DNA from: an uncultured Faecalibacterium sp.
Lineage (GTDB): Bacteria; Bacillota; Clostridia; Oscillospirales; Ruminococcaceae
DNA: 27,055 nucleotides
NCBI GenBank assembly: GCA_934501115.1
Contig: CAKSTO010000033.1
Coordinates: 1-27,055, forward strand
Reading direction: 5' to 3'
The notes beneath the pieces are model-generated. The model was not told where the DNA came from and did no database searches. It saw only the letters and a list, made by a program, of their open reading frames with translations. Position numbers and translations under genes: made by a program. Positions 7,456-15,215 of the stretch are shown here, one piece after another (the stretch's first letter is position 1; each line of letters starts with the position of its first letter).

Positions 7456-8150
7456 TTGAATACCTCCCGGAAATATGCGTCCACGCTCATGCCCTCCGTC
7501 TCACGGATCTCTTCGGCCTCCCGATGGGCAAACACCCGGCCCTCCTTCAGGAAGACAGCCTCATCCAGAACAGGCTCGATGTCACGGATGAGGTGAGTGG
7601 ACAGGATGATCGTTGCATCCCTGCTGTAGTGATTGAGGATCGTGCTCAGAATGTAGTCGCGAGCCGCCGGGTCTACGCCGCCGATGGGCTCATCCAGCAG
7701 ATAGAGCCTTGCATCGCGGCTCATGGCAAGGATCAGCTGCACTTTTTCCTTGTTGCCTTTGGAGAGGGTCTTGAGCTTTGCTCTTGGATCCAGTTCCAGA
7801 CGCTTCAGCATCTCGCCCGCTTTGACGGGGTCGAAGTCGGCGTAAAAATCCCGGAACATCTCTACCAGCTGTTCCACCCGCATCCAGTCCGGCAGCCAGT
7901 CTGCATCCGGCAGATAGGACACAATGGCCTTGGTATCTGTTCCCGGTACCATCCCGGCGATCCGGATGCTGCCTGCCGTAGGCTGCAGCAGGCCGTTAGC
8001 CAGCTTGATCAGGGTAGTTTTGCCGCTTCCGTTCGGGCCAAGCAGACCTACGATCCGTCCAAACTGTATATGCAGTTCTGCTCCATCCAATGCGGTCTTA
8101 TCTTTTTCGTAGCACTTGGTCAGTGCTTCACAGGTCAGGATCTCACTCAT
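7449..8150 (-). CDS. ABC transporter ATP-binding protein
   Basis: This 233-aa cytoplasmic ATPase energises the permease encoded next. Walker A is GPNGSGKTT. The signature reads LSKGNKEKVQL instead of LSGGQ, a variant seen in YtrB/BcrA-type ATPases. Walker B is LYLLDEPIGGVDP and the switch His is in ILSTHLI. The ATG at 8148-8150 is preceded by AAAGGAGG and overlaps the stop of the GntR gene by 8 nt (ATGAGTGA). A longer open frame upstream runs into the regulator gene and is not a better start. Confidence 0.9.
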   Translation of the reverse strand: MSEILTCEALTKCYEKDKTALDGAELHIQFGRIVGLLGPNGSGKTTLIKLANGLLQPTAGSIRIAGMVPGTDTKAIVSYLPDADWLPDWMRVEQLVEMFRDFYADFDPVKAGEMLKRLELDPRAKLKTLSKGNKEKVQLILAMSRDARLYLLDEPIGGVDPAARDYILSTILNHYSRDATIILSTHLIRDIEPVLDEAVFLKEGRVFAHREAEEIRETEGMSVDAYFREVFKC

Positions 8151-8520
8151 CGTGCTCCTCCTTTGCATCCCATCGTTCCAACAGCGCAGCGGCCTGTGCA
8201 GGGCTGTAGCCGATGCCGCGCATCTTTTCCAAAAAATCTTCTGCCAGCATCCGGGCAGACTCCTCACGAAGCTGTTCGATCAATCCGGTGTCCTCCGTGA
8301 CATAGCGGCCTGCCGTGCGCTCCGTGCGCACCAGACCTTCCGTTTCCAGCTGAGCCAGCGCCCGCTGCATCGTATTGGGGTTTACCCCCGCTGCTGCGGC
8401 CAGATCCCGTACAGACTCCAGATGTCCGCCCGGCGGATAGGTGCCTGCCAGGATCTTCGCCTTGAGCCGTTCCACCAGCTGCGCATAGATCGGGCGGCTG
8501 GAGTCAAACTGCTCTCCCAT
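8143..8520 (-). CDS. GntR-family transcriptional regulator, YtrA type
   Basis: This 125-aa regulator has an N-terminal winged helix-turn-helix (IYAQLVERLKAKILAGTYPPG, then SVRDLAAAAGVNPNTMQRAL and EGLVRTERTAGRYV). It has only a short helical C-terminus, as in the YtrA subfamily, with no large effector domain. It is the first gene of the ABC operon and overlaps it. AAGGAGA lies 7 nt before the ATG. A near-perfect 18-bp palindrome lies between the promoter and the start, consistent with autorepression that is relieved by a signal. Confidence 0.88.
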   Translation of the reverse strand: MGEQFDSSRPIYAQLVERLKAKILAGTYPPGGHLESVRDLAAAAGVNPNTMQRALAQLETEGLVRTERTAGRYVTEDTGLIEQLREESARMLAEDFLEKMRGIGYSPAQAAALLERWDAKEEHDE

Positions 8521-8542
8521 CTTCTCATCTCCTTGTGTTGCT

Positions 8543-8589
8543 GTATTAAGTGCTTGATACAATAATACACGTTTTTTCGGATTTGTCAA
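8543..8589 (-). promoter_or_regulatory. promoter and palindromic operator of the GntR-ABC operon
   Basis: Minus strand: a perfect TTGACA (8584-8589), 16 bp, TATTAT (8562-8567). The sequence GTATTAAGTGCTTGATAC (8543-8560) is an inverted repeat with one mismatch pair per arm, positioned at the transcription start. The position fits repression by the GntR product; this is inferred. Confidence 0.7.
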
Positions 8590-8601
8590 GCGCCGATGTG
8601 G

Positions 8602-8660
8602 ATAAAAATAAGAACTCCGGCATCCTTTATGGCCAAACAGCTCAAAAAGGTGCCGGGGTT
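8602..8660 (-). terminator. terminator after glpK
   Basis: Minus strand: a 10-bp CCGGCA-centred stem with an inner CCTTT/AAAGG extension (8645-8660 with 8613-8627) is followed by CTTATTTTTAT. It separates glpK from the ABC operon promoter. A run of ten A residues (8671-8681 region) precedes the hairpin. It reads as a T tract on the plus strand, so the element may work both ways. Confidence 0.7.
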
Positions 8661-8737
8661 CGACATTTTTCTTTTTTTTTTGCAGCCGTCCTATGGCGTC
8701 CTGCGGTCTTTTCTGGAAAGCGGCAGCCGCTGAAGCG

Positions 8738-10228
8738 TCAGTTTTCTTCGTCCCACGCAAGGCTGCGCGTTACTGCGCGGTGCCACTGGTGCATCAGTTT
8801 TTCCCGCCGGGCAGCATCCATCTCCGGCTCATACCGGATCTCGCACTCCCAGAGCTGGCGCAGTTCATTTTGATCCTTCCAGATGCCTGCTGCAAGACCT
8901 GCCAGATATGCCGCGCCCAGTGCGGTGGTCTCCCGGATGACCGGGCGGCGCACCTGACGGCCAATGATATCGGCCTGAAACTGCATCAAAAAACGGTCGC
9001 GGCTGGCACCGCCGTCCGCTTTGAGGGAGGACAGCTCCAGCCCGGTATCGGCCTCCATGGCACGCACGAGGTCGGCCACCTGATAAGCGATGGACTCCTG
9101 CGCAGCGCGGATGATGTGTTCCCGCCGGGTGCCGCGGGTGATGCCCACAATACAGCCCCGGGCGTGCATATCCCAGTTGGGTGCCCCCAGACCGGTGAAG
9201 GCCGGCACCAGGTAGACACCGCCGTTGTCCGGCACTTTCTGCGCATAGTACTCCGCGTCGCGGCTCTCACTGAACAGCCGCAGCTCGTCCCGCAGCCACT
9301 GGATGACTGCCCCACCTACGAACACCGAGCCTTCCAGCGCGTACTGCACCTTTCCGCCCAGCCCCACCGCAATGGTGGTCACAAGGCCGTTCCGGCTCTC
9401 GCAGGGTGTCTCTCCGGTGTTCATCAGCAGAAAGCAGCCTGTGCCGTAGGTATTTTTCGCTTCACCCGGTTCAAAGCAGGTCTGACCGAACAGCGCCGCC
9501 TGCTGGTCGCCCGCCATGCCTGCAATGGGCACTTTTACCCCCTGGATCTCTGTATATCCGTAGATCTCGCTGGAAGACCGCACTTCCGGCAGCATGGCAC
9601 GGGGGATGTTCAGTGCCTTGAGCAGGGTATCATCCCAGTCCAGCTTGTGGATATCGAACAGCATCGTGCGGGAGGCGTTGGTCACATCGGTGGCATGGAC
9701 AGCTCCGCCGGTCAGTTTCCACAAAAGCCAGCTGTCCACCGTGCCAAACAGGATCTCGCCCTGTTCGGCGCGTTCCTGTGCCCCCTCCACATGATCCAGG
9801 ATCCAGCGGATCTTCGTAGCGGAAAAGTAGGCATCCGGCAAAAGGCCGGTCGTCTTTTTGATGTGATCAGAAAGCCCCTGCCTCACCAGACCGTCCACGA
9901 TGGGCGCAGTACGGCGGCACTGCCAGACGATGGCATTATAGATGGGCATCCCGGTGTTTTTATCCCACAGGATCGTGGTTTCGCGCTGGTTTGTGATGCC
10001 GATGGCTGCAAGGTCGCCGGCGCGGATGTTGCTCTGGGCAACGACCTCCATCATCACGGCATACTGGCTGGACCAGATCTCCATAGGATTGTGCTCCACC
10101 CAGCCCTCTTTCGGATAATACTGGGTAAACTCCTTCTGACTGACCGCAGCAATATTCTGCCTGTCATCAAACAGGATGGCACGGGAGCTTGTGGTGCCCT
10201 GATCGAGTGCAAGGATATATCGGGACAT
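8738..10228 (-). CDS. glpK: glycerol kinase
   Basis: This 496-aa cytoplasmic FGGY-family kinase phosphorylates glycerol to sn-glycerol 3-phosphate with ATP. It opens with YILALDQGTTSSRAILFD. It has the N-terminal substrate residues in QKEFTQYYPKEGWVEH, the INQRET-equivalent ITNQRETT, GMAGDQQAALFGQ, and NTYGTGCFLL in the nucleotide region. The family signature VPAFTGLGAPNWD and DGGASRDRFLMQ complete it. Length matches the family (about 500 aa). The ATG at 10226-10228 has GGAGG 8 nt upstream. No glpF or glpD is in the window. It is divergent from the FucO-type gene. Confidence 0.96.
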   Translation of the reverse strand: MSRYILALDQGTTSSRAILFDDRQNIAAVSQKEFTQYYPKEGWVEHNPMEIWSSQYAVMMEVVAQSNIRAGDLAAIGITNQRETTILWDKNTGMPIYNAIVWQCRRTAPIVDGLVRQGLSDHIKKTTGLLPDAYFSATKIRWILDHVEGAQERAEQGEILFGTVDSWLLWKLTGGAVHATDVTNASRTMLFDIHKLDWDDTLLKALNIPRAMLPEVRSSSEIYGYTEIQGVKVPIAGMAGDQQAALFGQTCFEPGEAKNTYGTGCFLLMNTGETPCESRNGLVTTIAVGLGGKVQYALEGSVFVGGAVIQWLRDELRLFSESRDAEYYAQKVPDNGGVYLVPAFTGLGAPNWDMHARGCIVGITRGTRREHIIRAAQESIAYQVADLVRAMEADTGLELSSLKADGGASRDRFLMQFQADIIGRQVRRPVIRETTALGAAYLAGLAAGIWKDQNELRQLWECEIRYEPEMDAARREKLMHQWHRAVTRSLAWDEEN

Positions 10229-10264
10229 GGGATGAACCTCCTGCATGATTTTTTTCTGGCTCTC

Positions 10265-10273
10265 AGTATAGCA
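10265..10273 (-). promoter_or_regulatory. extended -10 promoter for glpK
   Basis: TGCTATACT on the minus strand is an extended -10 element about 40 bp before the glpK start. The -35 region (TTTTTA, 17 bp away) is poor. Confidence 0.4.
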
Positions 10274-10387
10274 GGATTCGCCCGGAATAAAAAGAGAGCC
10301 GCATCATAAAACTGCAAAAAATAGAGAAATCATCCAGAAAAATCATTATATGTATAAAATTTTACAATAATTTAATACAATTTCACA

Positions 10388-10449
10388 TTGCATAGCTTTT
10401 AACGATGTGCTATTCTGAGAGAAAGAGTTCCGCCTGAAACGCGGCGGAA
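10388..10449 (+). promoter_or_regulatory. promoter and leader hairpin of the FucO-type gene
   Basis: TTGCAT (10388-10393), 17 bp, TATTCT (10411-10416). The short leader then carries a 7-bp hairpin, TTCCGCC/GGCGGAA (10428-10434 with 10443-10449), about 10 nt before the ribosome binding site. An AT-rich block (10345-10385) lies upstream. Confidence 0.55.
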
Positions 10450-10471
10450 AAGAGATTTGGAGGAAACAATT

Positions 10472-11620
10472 ATGGCTGACCGCATCGTTCTGAATACCAT
10501 CTCCTACCATGGCCACGGTGCCATCGAAAACATCGTTCCCGAGCTGACCGCCCGCGGCTACAAAAAGGCTTTCGTCTGCTCCGACCCCGACCTGATCAAG
10601 TTCGGTGTCACCAAGAAGGTCACCGACCTGCTGGATGCAGCAAACTTTGCCTACGCTGTTTACAGCGAGATCAAGCCCAACCCCACCATCGCGAACGTGC
10701 AGGACGGCGTAGCCGCTTTCAAGGCCGCTGAGGCGGACTGCATCGTGACCATCGGCGGCGGCTCCTCCATGGACACCGCAAAGGCTATCGGCATCATCAT
10801 CAACAACCCTGAGTTCGCCGATGTGCGGTCTCTGGAGGGCGTTGCCCCCACCAAGAAGCACGCTGTGTTCACCATCGCTGTGCCGACCACCGCTGGTACT
10901 GCTGCTGAAGTTACCATCAACTACGTCATCACAGATGTGGAAAAGAAGCGCAAGTTCGTCTGCGTGGACACCAACGATATCCCTGAGATCGCTGTGGTCG
11001 ACCCCGATATGATGTCCTCCATGCCCAAGGGCCTGACCGCCGCCACCGGCATGGACGCCCTGACCCACGCCATCGAGGGCTACATTACCAAGGGGCACTG
11101 CACCATCTCCGACATGTTCCATCTGGAAGCCATCAAGCTCATCAGCGAGAACCTGCGCGGTGCCGTGCAGAACACGCCGGAAGGCCGTGAGGGCATGGCT
11201 CTGGGTCAGTACATCGCCGGCATGGGCTTCTCCAATGTGGGTCTGGGCATCGTGCACTCCATGGCACACGGCCTGTCTGCCCTGTATGACACTCCCCATG
11301 GTGTGGCCTGCGCCATCCTGCTGCCTGTCGGTCTGGAGTACAATAAGACGGTCGCCGGTGAGCGTTACCGTGCTGTCGGCAAGGCAATGGGTGTGAAGGG
11401 CATTGATGAGATGAACGACACTCAGGCCGCCGATGCTACCATCGCCGCCGTCAAGCAGCTGAGCGCAGATGTCGGCATCCCCGCAAACCTGCACGGCATC
11501 CTGAAGGAAGAAGATATCCAGTTCCTTGCTGAGTCCGCTTTTGCTGACGCCTGCTGCCCGGGCAACCCCCGCGACACCAGCGTAGAAGAGATCGTGGAGC
11601 TGTACAAGAGCCAGCTGTAA
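10472..11620 (+). CDS. fucO: iron-containing alcohol dehydrogenase, lactaldehyde reductase type
   Basis: This 382-aa cytoplasmic group III (iron-dependent) alcohol dehydrogenase is closest in feel to FucO, which reduces lactaldehyde to 1,2-propanediol with NADH. The NAD site is GGGSSMDTAKAIG and PTTAGTAAEVT is conserved. Metal ligands are visible in MDALTHAIEGY, GIVHSMAHGLSA and DTPHGVACA. GGAGG lies 8 nt before the ATG at 10472; the open frame extends 5 codons upstream without support. Length equals E. coli FucO. Codon choice is very regular, suggesting high expression. 1,3-propanediol or glycerol dehydrogenase activity cannot be excluded. Confidence 0.85.
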   Translation: MADRIVLNTISYHGHGAIENIVPELTARGYKKAFVCSDPDLIKFGVTKKVTDLLDAANFAYAVYSEIKPNPTIANVQDGVAAFKAAEADCIVTIGGGSSMDTAKAIGIIINNPEFADVRSLEGVAPTKKHAVFTIAVPTTAGTAAEVTINYVITDVEKKRKFVCVDTNDIPEIAVVDPDMMSSMPKGLTAATGMDALTHAIEGYITKGHCTISDMFHLEAIKLISENLRGAVQNTPEGREGMALGQYIAGMGFSNVGLGIVHSMAHGLSALYDTPHGVACAILLPVGLEYNKTVAGERYRAVGKAMGVKGIDEMNDTQAADATIAAVKQLSADVGIPANLHGILKEEDIQFLAESAFADACCPGNPRDTSVEEIVELYKSQL

Positions 11621-11963
11621 GCTGTCTCCTTTGATGTCGGCATCCGTTATTGTTCGATGTGTGTGCCTGCGTTCGCGCATTGCAGACAGAAAGGCTGCTG
11701 CAAAATACAGCAACCATCCTATTACGCGATCCTTCAGACGATAATCTAACAGAAAAGAAAAGCAAGTGCAGCACTTTTCCTCAAAAGCCAAAGGTTTTGA
11801 TGGAACTGTGATGCACTTGCTTTTTATATTATTTGCTTTTTTGTTCGTTCTTTTGCTGCGCCATTTTGCAGCCTTTCCGTGAAGTAGAGCTGAGCCCGTG
11901 GCGGGATCAGCCGCCCCTTTCCGGACGGGAGTCTGACAGCTATGCCGCCATCGCGGACGGCGG
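11621..11963. other. intergenic region between fucO-type and glycerate kinase genes
   Basis: This 343-nt convergent gap holds a long 3' untranslated stretch, the terminator at 11758-11826, a T-rich run and a 23-nt hairpin (GCTGAGCCCG/CGGGATCAGC with one mismatch, about 11890-11912). I see no coding sequence in it. Confidence 0.6.
11758..11826. terminator. rho-independent terminator after the FucO-type gene
   Basis: AAAAGCAAGTGCA (11758-11770) pairs with TGCACTTGCTTTT (11812-11824), followed by more T. The 41-nt apical region contains a smaller CAAAAGCC/GGTTTTG hairpin. The flanking A run also supports function on the minus strand for glycerate kinase. Confidence 0.8.
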
Positions 11964-13208
11964 TCAGCCTGATTTTTCTCCTCCGATCAGTGCCACGGCT
12001 ACGTCATTGACGTTTGTCCCTGTGGCTCCAGTGATGATCAGACCATTTACGTCCTGCAGGGCGTGGTAAGCGTCGTTCTCCCGCAGGACATCAAATACGT
12101 TCCACCCTCTGGCCGTCAGCATCGCAGCAGTGTCTCCATCCACATAGCCCCCTGCCGCATCGGTCGGGCCGTCGGTTCCGTCGCTGCCCACAGAAAACAC
12201 CGCTGCATTCAGCCCGGAAATAGCCGGTGCAGCCGCAAGGGCAAGCTCTTGATTACGCCCGCCAAGACCGTTCCCGGTCAGATGAACGATCGTTTCGCCG
12301 CCTGCAATGCAGGCCAGCTTTCTGCCTTTTCCTGCATGTGTGCAGACGATCGAGGCGAGAAAGCTGCCTGCCTCTTTTGCTTCGCAGCAGAGCCGGTCGG
12401 TCAGCAGAACAGGCTCATAGCCGCATTTTCTGCAGGCATTGGCCGCAGCTGTGCAAAGCTCCCGCACGCTGCCGGTGATTCGGGTGGTCACATTGTCAAG
12501 CGCTTTCGGCGTTTCCTGCCGCAGCAGTGCTTCCGCCTGCTCCGACAGCTTCAGGTGGTACTTTCCCGCAATGGCAAGTGCCTGCGCACAAGTGGAAGTG
12601 TCCGGCACCGCCGGGCCGCTGGCGATCATATCCAGTGGATCGCCCAGTATATCGCTCAGCACAACGCTGAATACCTGTGCCGGAGCGCAGGCCTGTGCGA
12701 ACCGCCCTCCCTTCACGCCGGAAAGGCGTTTACGGATGGTGTTGATCTCCACAATGTCCGCCCCACTGGCCAGAAGCTGACCGGTCACATCCTGCAGTTC
12801 CTCCCCCGGGATGAGCGGTTTTTCAAACAGTGCGCTTCCACCGCCGGAGAGCAGGAACAGCACGGTGTCCTCTGCTGTCAGGCCGTGGACAAGCTCCAGT
12901 GCCTTTTCTGTCGCCGCAAAGCTGTTCTCATCCGGTACCGGATGGCCTGCTTCATAACAGGTCACTCCGGGGATCTCGCCCTTCACATGGTCGTATTTGG
13001 TCACGACCACGCCGCCGTCCACACTGCCCAGCGTTTCCACAGCGGTATGTGCCATCTGCCACGCAGCCTTGCCCGCCGCTACCAGCAGCACCCTGCCCGC
13101 CTTCGGCGCAAAGGTTTTCAATGCACGGCGCACAGCTTCGTCCGGCAGAACGGAATCCAGACTGGAACGGATGATGTTCTCCGCATCTTTTCGAAGCGTC
13201 ATATTCAT
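11964..13208 (-). CDS. glycerate 2-kinase (MOFRL family)
   Basis: This 414-aa cytoplasmic kinase of the GckA/TtuD type phosphorylates D-glycerate to 2-phosphoglycerate. The N-terminal DUF4147 part shows VLLVAAGKAAWQMA, GHPVPDENS, LFLLSGGGSALFEKP and EINTIRKRLSGVKGG. The C-terminal MOFRL domain shows CIAGGETIVHLTGNGLGGRN and GSDGTDGPTDAAGG. AAGGAGGG lies 7 nt before the ATG at 13208. It feeds three-carbon acids into lower glycolysis and sits near glycerol kinase and a FucO-type reductase, but has its own transcription unit. Confidence 0.93.
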   Translation of the reverse strand: MNMTLRKDAENIIRSSLDSVLPDEAVRRALKTFAPKAGRVLLVAAGKAAWQMAHTAVETLGSVDGGVVVTKYDHVKGEIPGVTCYEAGHPVPDENSFAATEKALELVHGLTAEDTVLFLLSGGGSALFEKPLIPGEELQDVTGQLLASGADIVEINTIRKRLSGVKGGRFAQACAPAQVFSVVLSDILGDPLDMIASGPAVPDTSTCAQALAIAGKYHLKLSEQAEALLRQETPKALDNVTTRITGSVRELCTAAANACRKCGYEPVLLTDRLCCEAKEAGSFLASIVCTHAGKGRKLACIAGGETIVHLTGNGLGGRNQELALAAAPAISGLNAAVFSVGSDGTDGPTDAAGGYVDGDTAAMLTARGWNVFDVLRENDAYHALQDVNGLIITGATGTNVNDVAVALIGGEKSG

Positions 13209-13511
13209 AAAACAGCCCTCCTTGTGGGGTATGATTTGCAGCCGACCCGCTTCGGTCAGCGTTGTCTGATCGATCCTTTCGGGTGCCGGATGCTATGAGT
13301 CATTCCATTTCCGAGCATAATAAAAAAGAGCCGCCCCGGATCTACCTGTAAAAACAGTTTGATGCGGGGTGACTCTATTTTATCAGATCCTTTCAGCAGA
13401 CTCAATGCTTCTTTGTCTGCCGCAAGACCTCGATGCTCATGGTGCCGGCCTGCCTGCAGGGCATCTCCCTGCAGGCTTTTGCACAAATGATCCTTACAGG
13501 GAACTTCACTT
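13209..13511. other. intergenic region upstream of glycerate kinase
   Basis: This stretch holds the leader of glycerate kinase, a GCCGACC/GGTCAGC hairpin (13241-13260) with one mismatch, the terminator at 13321-13383 and degraded sequence leading into the nucleotidase fragment. I could not find a convincing promoter for the kinase. No intact gene is visible. Confidence 0.5.
13321..13383. terminator. imperfect bidirectional terminator hairpin
   Basis: AGAG-N2-GCCCCG (13327-13338) pairs with CGGGGT-N2-CTCT (13365-13376). A TATTTTAT tail follows on the plus strand and TTTTTTATTAT on the minus strand. A CTGT-AAAA-ACAG mini-hairpin sits in the loop. Confidence 0.6.
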
Positions 13512-13868
13512 CAGCAGCGGCAGATGCTGCGGGAGGAAGCCTACGCCGGGCACACCGAGTTCTATCAGCTGCCCTCCACCCTGCGTCTGCGCTACGACCG
13601 TGCCAAAGGTGACTTTGACTACTTCACCTACTACGGCAAGGAGGTCAGCGATGACGCCCTGTTTACCGTGGGGCTGCAGAACTACCACTTCAAAAACATC
13701 GAGAGTTTTTTCAACATCTCCTACGACACCCTCTGCAAACTTCAGAAGCCCCGCAGCGTGGCAGCCTCCTGTCAGGATATCCTGATGGAATACTTCCGGG
13801 AGCACGAGATGCTGGACGCGGCGGTGGACGGCAGAATGACCATTCTGCCCCCTGCTGATGCTTCCTGA
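13512..13868 (+). pseudogene. 3' fragment of a 5'-nucleotidase/metallophosphatase gene
   Basis: About 118 codons ending at 13868 read like the C-terminal domain of bifunctional UDP-sugar hydrolase/5'-nucleotidases. There is AGHTEFYQLPS, an LRLRYD strand, then GKEVSDDALFTVGLQNYHFKN and FFNIS. In whole enzymes this domain follows a roughly 300-aa metallophosphatase domain, which is absent here. In-frame stops lie directly upstream (TGA at 13488), and the other frames do not resemble the missing part. There is no good ribosome binding site before the first ATG (13524). A decayed or insertion-truncated gene is the simplest reading. It lies at the left edge of the AT-rich cassette. Confidence 0.6.
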
Positions 13869-13947
13869 CCAGCGCAGACCTGTGAAGCCTCGTATTCTTT
13901 CTCCGGAGCATCCTCATAAACTGCAGCAGGTTCCAAACTAAAACAAT

Positions 13948-13995
13948 AAGGAGCAGATTTTGGACGGTACGTCCGAATCTACTCCTTTTATTTTA
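13948..13995. terminator. bidirectional terminator, left border of the XRE-JAB cassette
   Basis: AAGGAG-C-AGATT (13948-13959) pairs with AATCT-A-CTCCTT (13976-13987), with an inner GGAC/GTCC hairpin, then TTATTTTAC. On the minus strand it directly follows the XRE stop codon and overlaps its last codon region. Confidence 0.8.
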
Positions 13996-14311
13996 CAAGG
14001 CCGTCTACGATTTTGGAGAGAGCATCAAATTCTTCCGAATCAAGTTTTTTCAGGTTTGCGATCATGCCGCGCAGGGCTTCCGGGTCGTTTGCATCGACAT
14101 CAAAAAATTCTTTCGGAGTGATGTGAAGGTATTCGCAGATGTAGAAAAAGTTTTTCATCGTGGGAAAGTTTTTCCCATTTTCAATGCTATTGATATATCC
14201 CGTATTTTGTCCAATAGACAAACTCATGTCCCGAGCCGACACACTTCTCTGCGTGCGAAGTTGTGTTAGCCGTTGTGGAAACCACTTTTCGTATTCTATA
14301 TCCTTATACAC
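13988..14311 (-). CDS. XRE-family helix-turn-helix regulator
   Basis: This 107-aa DNA-binding protein has one HTH_3 domain (about residues 14-66): RLTQLRTQRSVSARDMSLSI, then GYINSIENGKNFPTMKNFFY, then ITPKEFFD. The C-terminal 40 residues are helical (ALRGMIANLKKLDSEEFDAL) and may dimerise. The start is GTG at 14311, because a stop lies three codons upstream and no ATG precedes the HTH. The ribosome binding site is weak. It is divergent from the 151-aa/zinc-ribbon/JAB operon and shares its 160-bp intergenic region. It therefore probably regulates that operon. Confidence 0.85.
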   Translation of the reverse strand: MYKDIEYEKWFPQRLTQLRTQRSVSARDMSLSIGQNTGYINSIENGKNFPTMKNFFYICEYLHITPKEFFDVDANDPEALRGMIANLKKLDSEEFDALSKIVDGLVK

Positions 14312-14336
14312 ACTTCGTCACCATCCCTTTTAGCAT

Positions 14337-14416
14337 ATTGTACCTAACGCATCCGCATTTTTTGTTAGATTTTTTCCGATACATTTCTTGATGTGTAGTT
14401 TTCATTGTGTTATAAT
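14337..14416 (+). promoter_or_regulatory. divergent control region of the XRE-JAB cassette
   Basis: Plus strand: TTGATG (14388-14393), 17 bp, perfect TATAAT (14411-14416) with an extended-10 TG. It drives the four-gene operon. CTAAC (14344-14348) and GTTAG (14364-14368) form a small inverted repeat, a possible XRE site. On the minus strand TACAAT (14337-14342) is a weak candidate -10 for the regulator. Operator function is inferred. Confidence 0.65.
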
Positions 14417-14473
14417 TTCATTAGTAGCAGATTCAAAGCTACACCACCATCTAATTTTAGGGGGAGTCAAATC

Positions 14474-14929
14474 ATGTCATTCGGTCAAAGTAATCTTAAC
14501 GAGTCATTCCGATTTATTCCGCGTTATAGATTTGGCGCTGAGTTCGGCAATGATATCACGCTAAAAAATGTTCGGGGTTTGTTGCAGAACAAAGCGGATG
14601 AAAATGGTATTCCTGTCGCATTCCGTAAAGACGTTCTTACAACAGGTAGCCTTTTCAACCGGCAAAAAGAGGACGTATTGGTTCTTTATAATCCCGAGCA
14701 TGAAAACGATTATCTCAACTTTCTGATTCGTATTACCCATCAGGGCAAATATGCATTTTTGGATATTTTCAAGGTTGGCGGCAGCAAAAATTATTCCATG
14801 TCCAATAAGGCTGGTAATTCCATGGCCGTAGGTCTGTTGAATCTTGCAACCGGTCTGAAAAGCAAACTCGAGACCGAGGAAAACTATTATACGATTCTTT
14901 CTGATTGTATGCGTGAAGTTTTTGATTAA
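14474..14929 (+). CDS. uncharacterised 151-aa protein, first gene of the JAB operon
   Basis: I do not recognise this family. The protein is soluble, with no signal peptide or membrane segment. The N-terminus is rich in Phe, Arg and Asn (SFRFIPRYRFGAEFGND). The middle alternates polar and hydrophobic residues in three likely beta strands (EDVLVLY, YLNFLIRIT, YAFLDIFKVG). The C-terminus is mostly helical (AVGLLNLATGLKSKLETEEN). GGGGGAG lies 7 nt before the ATG at 14474. The frame is open upstream but crosses the promoter. The sequence is far more AT-rich than its neighbours (only 15 G/C in the 60 bases 14881-14940). It is co-transcribed with two zinc-ribbon genes and a JAB peptidase. Confidence 0.75.
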   Translation: MSFGQSNLNESFRFIPRYRFGAEFGNDITLKNVRGLLQNKADENGIPVAFRKDVLTTGSLFNRQKEDVLVLYNPEHENDYLNFLIRITHQGKYAFLDIFKVGGSKNYSMSNKAGNSMAVGLLNLATGLKSKLETEENYYTILSDCMREVFD

Positions 14930-14968
14930 CAAATCTTTTTATCATTATGGTTCATCGGGAGGTTCATC

Positions 14969-15157
14969 ATGGAAAAAATTGTAAAATCCGACTTTATCCG
15001 TAAGGAATTGAAAATTCCGGTAGGCACCTTCCACAGCAGCAACGGTGTTACCTTTGAATGTCGTGTATGCGGTCATGTATGGGAAGATTGGAATACACTT
15101 GATGACCGTATCGACTGTCCCTATTGCGGCGGAAGTCGTACTGGGCTTCGCCAGTAA
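14969..15157 (+). CDS. zinc-ribbon microprotein 1
   Basis: This 62-aa protein has four cysteines in two knuckles, C31-x2-C34 (CRVCGHVW) and C50-x2-C53 (CPYCGG), expected to bind one Zn2+. The CxxCGHxW...CPYCG pattern resembles treble-clef/zinc-ribbon domains. The N-terminal part (IPVGTFHSS..FEC) aligns with the next gene product (VPTGNFASD..FKC), so the two are paralogues. The tail after Gly54-Gly55 is SRTGLRQ. GGGAGG lies 6 nt before the ATG at 14969. The gap to the gene before it is 39 nt. Function is unknown; it could be a substrate, adaptor or nucleic-acid/protein-binding module. Confidence 0.8.
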   Translation: MEKIVKSDFIRKELKIPVGTFHSSNGVTFECRVCGHVWEDWNTLDDRIDCPYCGGSRTGLRQ

Positions 15158-15215
15158 GCTCTTTACTACCGCGGAGAACAATCTTTTATATTCACCCATT
15201 AAGGAGGACAAAACC

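Noticed and set aside
13256..13486. 76-codon open frame on the minus strand
   Set aside because: It runs through the terminator hairpin at 13321-13383 and has no start signal.
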